From the NCBI GenBank assembly GCA_011334435.1, contig DTPJ01000082.1:1-5104 (forward strand): a stretch of DNA of 5,104 nt, given 5' to 3'. Positions 1 through 5,104 of this stretch are shown in pieces; positions within the stretch are counted from its first letter, which is position 1, and the number at the start of each line of letters is the position of its first letter. Under the pieces are notes generated by a model. The model made no database searches and was not told the DNA's origin. It worked only from the letters and a program-made list of their open reading frames with translations. The translations under genes were made by a program, and so were the position numbers. The DNA is from Candidatus Poribacteria bacterium. Its GTDB lineage: Bacteria > Poribacteria > DTPJ01.

Positions 1-489
1 AATCCGACAGAAAAGCATCTTTATTTTTTGGGTTGGAATCTATATATGACGAATGTAGAGAAGGATATACTTGGGATAGAGTCAGTTTTTATATTGTATA
101 AGATACGTTGGTATATAGAGTTGGTATTTAAGACTTGGAAGAGCTATCATGGACTTGGGAAGATTCGTGGTGGACGGAAAGAGCGTATAGAATGTTTCAT
201 TTATGGTCGTCTTATAATGATAGTAATAATGGCATTTTTGAGTGGTTCTATTCGTCGGCGTGTATGGGATACAAAGAGAAGGGAAGTCAGCTTTATGAAG
301 GTTATTCGTCACTTTCAGGTCAAATCATTCCATTTCCTTCGCTTGATAACTGATCCTATAGGCTTTGGCAAGTTTCTTTTTGAAGAATTTTTGGAGGCTT
401 GTCGCCTATGTAAGATGGACCTTCGGAAGCGACTTTCTACTGCACAGAAGATTAGAATGATCAAGTTGCCACATACTTCTACAGCTTAG
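1..489 (+). CDS. IS4-family DDE transposase, C-terminal part (5' end outside window)
   Basis: The frame is open from the first base and stops at TAG 487-489, giving the last 162 residues of a transposase. An internal TTG at 28 could look like a start, but the frame continues upstream with transposase-like sequence (…LYFLGWNLYMTNV…), so the true start lies left of the window. The IS4-family Y-(2)-R-(3)-E-(6)-K signature is present and exactly spaced: Y33, R36, E40 and K47 of the visible part, in the string YKIRWYIELVFKTWK. E40 would be the last acidic residue of the DDE triad; the two aspartates lie outside the window. After it come a basic GGRKER stretch, a hydrophobic segment (LIMIVIMAF, about residues 71-79) and a basic tail, usual for this family. 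Family members are commonly around 400 residues, so well over half is missing here. I see no frameshift or stop in the visible part, but whether the whole gene is intact cannot be judged. Confidence 0.85.
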   Translation, partial: NPTEKHLYFLGWNLYMTNVEKDILGIESVFILYKIRWYIELVFKTWKSYHGLGKIRGGRKERIECFIYGRLIMIVIMAFLSGSIRRRVWDTKRREVSFMKVIRHFQVKSFHFLRLITDPIGFGKFLFEEFLEACRLCKMDLRKRLSTAQKIRMIKLPHTSTA

Positions 490-502
490 CTTAACACCTA
501 TA
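485..502. repeat. Possible terminal inverted repeat of the IS element
   Basis: The bases CTTAGCTTAACACCTATA overlap the transposase stop codon. In position and in general form (CTTA…TTA…C.C.TAT) they resemble, from memory, the terminal repeats of some IS4-family subgroups, whose ends overlap the end of the transposase gene. The partner repeat is outside the window, so this rests on position and a remembered resemblance only. Confidence 0.25.
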
Positions 503-583
503 GGGTAAAGGGGGATTCTTGAAGTGTTTGGAAAAATTTAGTTTTAGCAGAAAGTATTATTTTCACTTATTCTAGAAAATGTC

Positions 584-603
584 CGAACTAATGTCCTAAG
601 TTC
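584..603. promoter_or_regulatory. Imperfect dyad upstream of the uvrA promoter, weak LexA-box-like candidate
   Basis: GAACT (585-589) and AGTTC (599-603) are perfect inverted arms around a 9-base centre. The left part, CGAAC-N4-GTCCT (584-597), also matches about half to three quarters of the Gram-positive SOS box (CGAAC-N4-GTTCG): the left half-site is perfect and the right is degenerate. It lies 13 bases upstream of the -35 element, where an operator could act, and uvrA genes are often LexA-controlled. Against this, the right half-site is poor, the two readings use different centres, and a 5-base inverted repeat can easily occur by chance in A+T-rich DNA. Confidence 0.25.
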
Positions 604-616
604 AGGAATTTCTCTA

Positions 617-646
617 TTGACAGACTTAACTTATGTTTAGTATAAT
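617..646 (+). promoter_or_regulatory. Sigma-70-type promoter for uvrA
   Basis: The -35 hexamer TTGACA (617-622) and the -10 hexamer TATAAT (641-646) both match the consensus perfectly and are separated by 18 bases, within the allowed 16-19. Transcription would begin near 652-655, giving a leader of roughly 70 bases before the TTG start of uvrA. No other gene lies between, so this is the natural uvrA promoter, and the perfect hexamers suggest strong basal expression unless repressed. Other TATAAT strings at 662-667 and 700-705 lack a good -35 at a suitable distance. Confidence 0.75.
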
Positions 647-711
647 GTTTTGGATATTGGATATAATATTGAATTTTTTATACTTTACAAAGTCTGACAT
701 ATAATATAAAC

Positions 712-716
712 GGGAG
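712..716 (+). promoter_or_regulatory. Ribosome binding site of uvrA (GGGAG)
   Basis: GGGAG lies 6 bases upstream of the TTG at 723, a normal Shine-Dalgarno spacing. It supports TTG as the start. An in-frame TAA at 717-719 lies between the ribosome binding site and the start, so translation cannot begin further upstream. The next in-frame ATG (residue 42) falls just after the Walker A lysine and would remove the ATP-binding loop. Confidence 0.85.
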
Positions 717-722
717 TAACAA

Positions 723-3545
723 TTGCAAGAGGAAAAAATAATTATAAAGGGAGCGAGAGAACATAATCTAAAAAATGTCAACCTTGAACTTCCTCGTAAT
801 CAACTGATCGTGTTCACTGGCATAAGCGGATCAGGAAAGTCTTCAATGGCTTTTGATACGCTTTATGCGGAGGGACAACGTAGATACGTTGAGTCTTTAT
901 CTGCTTATGCAAGGCAATTTCTTGGACAAATGGAAAGACCCGACGTAGACCTAATAGAAGGTCTATTTCCTGCTATCTCCATAGAGCAAAAGACTGTCAG
1001 TAGAAATCCACGATCAACCGTTGCAACAGTTACAGAAATATATGATTACCTTCGTGTATTATTTGCAAGGATCGGCGTCCCACATTGCACAAAATGCGGA
1101 CGAGAGATAGGGGCGCAGGCGGTAGATCAGATCATAGACAAAATTATGGAATTGCCTGAAGGCACTCGGCTACAGATATTAGCACCTATCGCTAAGGAAC
1201 AGAAAGGCGAATACAAAGATGACTTTGAATCCGCCCTTAAATCAGGATATGCGCGTGCAAGGGTAGATGGTCAAATATATGAACTAACAGAAGATATAAA
1301 GTTAGATAAGCGCGTTCGCCATAATATAGAGATCGTCGTAGATAGAATTATCATCCGCGAAGGCATCAGAAACAGAATAGCAGAATCGGTAGAATCTGCA
1401 CTTGATTTAAGCGAAGGCACTCTAATAGTAAATCTCATTGATAAAGGCGAGGATATACTTTTCAGTAAAAATTACTCTTGTCCCGTATGTGGGATAAGCT
1501 ATGAGGAACTCTCCCCGCAATTATTCTCTTTCAACAGTCCACAAGGCATGTGTCCAGCATGCAAAGGTCTTGGCGTTATTATGCAAATAGACCCAGACCT
1601 TGTCGTCCCTGATAAAAACAAGTCAATCAATGAAGGTGCAATAGCACTCATCGGACAAAATCTTACGCTTTATTATAGGCATATTTTAGAAAGTTTAGGA
1701 AGACATTACGGGTTCACTCTTGATACTCCTTGGTCTAAATTGACCGCAGATCAACAAAGAGCTATCCTTTATGGCACTGGAAAGGAAAAGATCAAGTTTA
1801 CATATAGGTCTTATGCAGGTAGCAGTCATAATTACTATATGCCATACAAGGGCTTGATACCAGATATTGAACGTAGAATTCAAAGGACAAATTCAGAATC
1901 AGCTGATGAATGGATTTCAAGATTTCTTAATACTACGACCTGCCAAGAATGTCAAGGAAGTAGGCTTAGACCAGAAAGTGTCGCAGTAACTGTCAACGAA
2001 AAATCAATCGTAGATATTACTAAAATGTCTATCAACGAAGCGATAGATTTTATGGATTCTATTCCACCGAAACTGACGGAAACTCAAAATCTTATTGCAG
2101 GCGATCTGATAAAAGAGATCAAAGGGAGATTAGGCTTTTTGAAAAACGTCGGTTTGGACTATCTGTCTTTGGATAGGACAATGCCAACTCTTTCTGGCGG
2201 AGAAGCTCAGAGGATAAGGCTTGCAAGTCAAATAGGCAGTGGTCTTGTTGGCGTGCTTTACATTCTTGACGAACCAACGATCGGGTTGCATCATCGCGAC
2301 AATGTCCGTCTTTTAAATGCCTTAACAAAACTCAAAGACATCGGCAATACCGTTATAATCGTTGAACATGATGAGGATACTATGCGGTCAGCGGACTTGA
2401 TAGTTGACTTCGGACCCGGTCCTGGCATCCGTGGCGGAGAGATTGTCGCAGTCGGTTCTCCTTATGAAGTCAGTCAAAATGAGAATTCCCTTACAGGCAA
2501 ATATCTTAGCGGGAAACTGAAAATACCGATACCAGAGAAACGTCGTCCAACCAGTGATAAATGGCTTGAAATAATCGGTGCAAGGCACAATAACCTTAAA
2601 AATATTAATGTCAAAATACCGATAGGCACATTTACCTGTATAACAGGCGTATCAGGATCAGGCAAAAGCTCTCTAATCAATGATATTTTACATCAGGCAT
2701 TGGCAAGGGATTTGATGCGCGCTTATACAAAGCCCGGAGAGCATGACAGGATTGAAGGCATTGAATATCTTGATAAAGTTATAGACATAGATCAGTCACC
2801 TATTGGCAGGACGCCAAGATCAAATCCTGCGACTTATATAAAGGTCTTTGATAATATAAGAGACCTTTTCGCACAACTGCCAGAATCTCAGGTCAGAGGC
2901 TACAAAGTAGGGAGATTTAGTTTCAATGTCAAAGGCGGAAGATGCGAGGCATGTCAGGGCAACGGTCTTAAAGAAATAGAGATGCACTTCTTGCCTAATG
3001 TATGGGTAAAATGTGAGGTTTGCGAAGGATCAAGGTATAATGACGAGACTTTGCAGGTCAAATATAAGGGCAAAAGCATTGCCGATGTCTTGGATATGGA
3101 CGTTCAAGAAGCCATTGAACATTTTAAGAATGTGCCGAAGATAGCCAAAGCACTTAAAACTTTACATGATGTAGGTCTTGACTATATAAAACTCGGACAG
3201 CCAGCACCTACGCTTTCTGGTGGTGAAGCACAAAGGGTCAAGTTAGCAAAAGAACTTTGCAGGAAAAGCACAGGAAAGACTTTATACATACTTGATGAGC
3301 CGACAACAGGTATGCACTTCGCAGATACACAAAAACTGTTAGATGTGTTAAATAGACTTGTTGACGCGGGAAACACAGTCATTGTCATAGAGCATAATAT
3401 GGAAGTTATAAAGATGGCTGACTATATTATAGATATGGGACCAGAGGGCGGAGAAAATGGCGGATATATCGTAGCTACAGGCACTCCGGAGGAGCTCACA
3501 GAGGTTGAAAATTCCTATACTGGTCAAGTGCTTAAAGATGTCTTA
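723..3545 (+). repeat. UvrA unit 1 of the tandem protein (complete)
   Basis: This unit is collinear with E. coli UvrA. Walker A of the first ATPase is GISGSGKS (residues 33-40, K39). The UvrB-binding region lies at about 130-245. A zinc finger CX2C-X20-CX2C has cysteines 253, 256, 277 and 280, the same numbers as in E. coli, followed by the DNA-contacting insertion region. The first signature is LSGGEAQR (490-497), with Walker B LYILDE ending at D516-E517. The second ATPase has Walker A GVSGSGKS (642-649, K648). The C-terminal zinc finger CX2C-X19-CX2C, needed for damage recognition in the family, has cysteines 741, 744, 764 and 767. The second signature is LSGGEAQR (831-838), with Walker B D858-E859 and then TTGMHF and VIEHN. 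Extra CxxC pairs at 122/125 and 407/410 could form a third zinc site. All expected catalytic residues are present, so this half should be a competent UvrA. Confidence 0.95.
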
Positions 3546-5104
3546 AACAATCATAAAGAAGGACTTGTGCCTTCTCTTTCTAAAAAAGCATCTCCTGCAC
3601 ATCCATTGACAAACCTATCTGTTAGAGGTGCAAGAGAACATAACCTAAAAAACATTGACGTAGATATACCATTAAACAAGATGACCGTCTTAACAGGTGT
3701 CAGTGGATCAGGAAAATCTTCGCTTGCTTTAGATACGATATATGCAGAAGGACAAAGGCGATACGTTGAGTCGCTGTCAAGCTATGCAAGGCAATTTTTA
3801 GGTCAAATGCCGAAACCACATGTTGACTATATAAGCGGACTTGCCCCTGCTATCGCTATTGAGCAAAAACCAGCAAGCATAAGTCCCAGATCAACCGTTG
3901 GAACGGTAACCGAAATTTATGACTATATGAGGGTTCTCTTTGCCCGAATTGGCATCCCACATTGTCATAAATGCGGACGTGAAATAAGCACGCAGACATC
4001 TCAGCAGATCGTTGACAGGATCATGAGCTATCCAGAAAGCACAAGGGCTTATATAATCGCACCAGTTAAACTCAAAAAAGGCGAAGAGTATGAAACTATA
4101 TTCAAATTAGCATTGAAAAATGGCTATGCAAGAGGTTGGGTTGATGGACATATAATAGATTTAATGGAACATGAAGAGATTGACAGACGACGAAGGCATG
4201 ACGTCGGCATAATCTATGATAGAATCGTAATTGATCCCGAGAACCGAAGCAGGATCGCAGAAGCAGTTGAATCGTCTTTATCCGCTGACTATTCCGATCA
4301 TAGAGTTATGGTAGAGTTTTTTCCATCTACTGATGAAGGAGCAGATGAGCAGAAACCTTTTATCCGCATGTTCAGTGAAGAATTCGCATGTGTAGAGTGT
4401 GGCATTAGCTTTAATGAAATAACGCCTCAAAGTTTTTCCTTCAACAATCCTGACGGAATGTGTCCAAGATGTAAAGGTCTTGGAAAGGTTTTTACTGCTG
4501 ATCCAAATCTCATAGTTCCAGATAAAAAGAGGTCAATAAACATCGGTGCGATTGTTCCAATGGGATTATTGCTTCCAAATAACCCTATCACGAAGTATGT
4601 AAGATTAGTTGCAGAGCATCATAAAATTGATTTAAATGCCCCTTTTGATAAATTACCGTCAGAACATCAAAATATTATACTATATGGCAGTGATGACGAG
4701 ATAAGAATTGGAAATCTATCATTCAGATTTAAGGGGATTGTGGGAAGTATTGAATGGGTCTATGAACATGAACGTTATCGTAGAGAATGCAGTCCGTTTA
4801 TGGGTGACGCTGTATGCCCTATGTGTCATGGAAGCAGATTGAAACCTGAAAGTGTAGCAGTGACAATAAACGACAAATCCATAGTTGATCTTACATTGAT
4901 GCCTATCAATCAAGTATATGATTTTTTTAATACAGTTCAATTGACAGAAAGACAGATGGAGATAGGCGGAGAAGTCCTAAAAGAGATAAAGGGACGGCTT
5001 CAATTTTTGATAGATGTGGGATTAGGTTATCTAACCCTTGCGAGAAATGCGACGACTTTATCAGGTGGAGAAGCTGAACGTATAAGGCTTGCGAGCCAGT
5101 TAGG
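723..5104 (+). CDS. uvrA: Tandem (double-length) UvrA, excinuclease ABC subunit A, 3' end outside window
   Basis: UvrA is the cytoplasmic ABC-type ATPase that scans DNA for lesions, loads UvrB and so starts nucleotide excision repair by UvrABC. I read this frame codon by codon from TTG 723 to the window end: 1460 codons with no stop. It contains one complete UvrA (residues 1 to about 941), a polar linker of about 23 residues (942-964), and a second UvrA from about 965 that is cut by the window just after its first ABC signature (LSGGEAER, 1446-1453). With the missing part added, the protein should reach about 1,850-1,900 residues, roughly twice the usual 940. Such fused UvrA proteins are known from Chlamydia. 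Both copies keep ATPase, zinc-finger and UvrB-binding features, so neither looks decayed in the visible part. The gene has its own promoter and appears to be the first gene of its transcript; nothing downstream is visible. Identity as UvrA is certain. That the halves act as a built-in dimer is inference. Confidence 0.97.
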   Translation, partial: MQEEKIIIKGAREHNLKNVNLELPRNQLIVFTGISGSGKSSMAFDTLYAEGQRRYVESLSAYARQFLGQMERPDVDLIEGLFPAISIEQKTVSRNPRSTVATVTEIYDYLRVLFARIGVPHCTKCGREIGAQAVDQIIDKIMELPEGTRLQILAPIAKEQKGEYKDDFESALKSGYARARVDGQIYELTEDIKLDKRVRHNIEIVVDRIIIREGIRNRIAESVESALDLSEGTLIVNLIDKGEDILFSKNYSCPVCGISYEELSPQLFSFNSPQGMCPACKGLGVIMQIDPDLVVPDKNKSINEGAIALIGQNLTLYYRHILESLGRHYGFTLDTPWSKLTADQQRAILYGTGKEKIKFTYRSYAGSSHNYYMPYKGLIPDIERRIQRTNSESADEWISRFLNTTTCQECQGSRLRPESVAVTVNEKSIVDITKMSINEAIDFMDSIPPKLTETQNLIAGDLIKEIKGRLGFLKNVGLDYLSLDRTMPTLSGGEAQRIRLASQIGSGLVGVLYILDEPTIGLHHRDNVRLLNALTKLKDIGNTVIIVEHDEDTMRSADLIVDFGPGPGIRGGEIVAVGSPYEVSQNENSLTGKYLSGKLKIPIPEKRRPTSDKWLEIIGARHNNLKNINVKIPIGTFTCITGVSGSGKSSLINDILHQALARDLMRAYTKPGEHDRIEGIEYLDKVIDIDQSPIGRTPRSNPATYIKVFDNIRDLFAQLPESQVRGYKVGRFSFNVKGGRCEACQGNGLKEIEMHFLPNVWVKCEVCEGSRYNDETLQVKYKGKSIADVLDMDVQEAIEHFKNVPKIAKALKTLHDVGLDYIKLGQPAPTLSGGEAQRVKLAKELCRKSTGKTLYILDEPTTGMHFADTQKLLDVLNRLVDAGNTVIVIEHNMEVIKMADYIIDMGPEGGENGGYIVATGTPEELTEVENSYTGQVLKDVLNNHKEGLVPSLSKKASPAHPLTNLSVRGAREHNLKNIDVDIPLNKMTVLTGVSGSGKSSLALDTIYAEGQRRYVESLSSYARQFLGQMPKPHVDYISGLAPAIAIEQKPASISPRSTVGTVTEIYDYMRVLFARIGIPHCHKCGREISTQTSQQIVDRIMSYPESTRAYIIAPVKLKKGEEYETIFKLALKNGYARGWVDGHIIDLMEHEEIDRRRRHDVGIIYDRIVIDPENRSRIAEAVESSLSADYSDHRVMVEFFPSTDEGADEQKPFIRMFSEEFACVECGISFNEITPQSFSFNNPDGMCPRCKGLGKVFTADPNLIVPDKKRSINIGAIVPMGLLLPNNPITKYVRLVAEHHKIDLNAPFDKLPSEHQNIILYGSDDEIRIGNLSFRFKGIVGSIEWVYEHERYRRECSPFMGDAVCPMCHGSRLKPESVAVTINDKSIVDLTLMPINQVYDFFNTVQLTERQMEIGGEVLKEIKGRLQFLIDVGLGYLTLARNATTLSGGEAERIRLASQL
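3615..5104 (+). repeat. UvrA unit 2 of the tandem protein (N-terminal half visible)
   Basis: The second unit restarts with VRGAREHNLKN at about residue 967, offset by 959 residues from the same motif in unit 1. Walker A is GVSGSGKS (992-999, K998). A UvrB-binding-type region follows (AYIIAPVKLKKGEEYE… to GWVDG), so this is not a UvrA2-like half lacking that domain. The zinc finger CX2C-X20-CX2C has cysteines 1223, 1226, 1247 and 1250; lone CxxC pairs occur at 1081/1084 and 1365/1368, as in unit 1. The signature LSGGEAER is at 1446-1453. By hand count, about 90 of the first 121 aligned residues (GAREHN… to CGREI) match unit 1, but the insertion region (about 1258-1360) is much more diverged. 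The DNA is clearly less alike than the protein, so the duplication is old. Its Walker B, second ATPase and C-terminal zinc finger lie beyond the window. Confidence 0.95.

Larger units (their letters stand above)
1..502 (+). mobile_element. Right-hand portion of an IS4-family insertion sequence
   Basis: The transposase fragment implies an insertion sequence that enters from the left edge. Its right boundary is set here only provisionally, just after the transposase stop, because elements of this type usually end within a few tens of bases of the stop codon. The left end, the matching inverted repeat and any target-site duplication are outside the window. The element lies upstream of uvrA in the same orientation and does not interrupt it. 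The uvrA promoter lies about 115 bases beyond the proposed end, so it does not appear to be supplied by the element. Confidence 0.5.

Noticed and set aside
82..353. Short open frames on the minus strand (82-312) and in another plus frame (135-353)
   Set aside because: They overlap the transposase frame, which carries the exact YREK motif; their translations are low-complexity or unlike any family I recognise.
559..580. ATTTTC…GAAAAT inverted repeat (559-564 and 575-580) as a transcription terminator
   Set aside because: The six-base A+T-rich arms with a 10-base loop and no following T-run make a weak hairpin; it does not fit an intrinsic terminator.
662..705. Extra TATAAT strings at 662-667 and 700-705 as additional promoters
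   Set aside because: Neither has a convincing -35 hexamer 16-19 bases upstream, and the region is simply A+T-rich. The second would start transcription almost on the ribosome binding site.
3546..3614. Two separate adjacent uvrA genes instead of a fusion
   Set aside because: Reading each codon through the junction shows no stop, no frame change, and no ribosome binding site with a start codon ahead of unit 2.
1695..4940. Several minus-strand open frames of 62-73 codons within 1695-4940
   Set aside because: All lie opposite the continuous uvrA frame, have no recognisable motifs, and are what is expected by chance antisense to a long gene.
3615..5104. Unit 2 as a UvrA2-type or drug-resistance ABC protein
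   Set aside because: UvrA2 proteins lack the UvrB-binding domain, but unit 2 keeps this region and the zinc finger, so it is a standard-class UvrA half.

Overview
The window comes from a bacterial chromosome of moderate to low G+C (by eye near 40%). It holds two genes, both on the + strand and both cut by the window edges. On the left (1-489) is the C-terminal part of an IS4-type DDE transposase, followed by what may be the outer end of that insertion sequence. A 233-base gap (490-722) carries a clear promoter and ribosome binding site. From 723 to the right edge runs one uninterrupted reading frame of 1460 codons encoding UvrA, the damage-sensing ATPase of nucleotide excision repair.

The main feature is that this UvrA is double. 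Residues 1 to about 941 form a complete, ordinary UvrA, with all motifs within a residue or two of their E. coli positions. After a linker of about 23 residues, a second full-type UvrA begins at about residue 965 in the same frame. It continues through its own Walker A, UvrB-binding region and first zinc finger, and reaches its first ABC signature just before the sequence stops. The finished protein should be around 1,850-1,900 residues, with four ABC ATPase modules instead of two. Canonical UvrA works as a homodimer, so the fusion may be a covalently tethered dimer.

Tandem UvrA proteins are known from Chlamydia and, from memory, from some planctomycete-like and uncultured lineages. The host is therefore plausibly a member of the PVC group or a similar candidate phylum, but the sequence does not settle this.

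Upstream of uvrA a perfect-consensus sigma-70 promoter (TTGACA, 18-base spacer, TATAAT) drives a leader of about 70 bases ending in a GGGAG ribosome binding site and a TTG start. An in-frame TAA six bases before the TTG fixes this start. An imperfect dyad just upstream of the -35 faintly resembles a Gram-positive-type SOS (LexA) box. I saw no RNA genes or CRISPR array.
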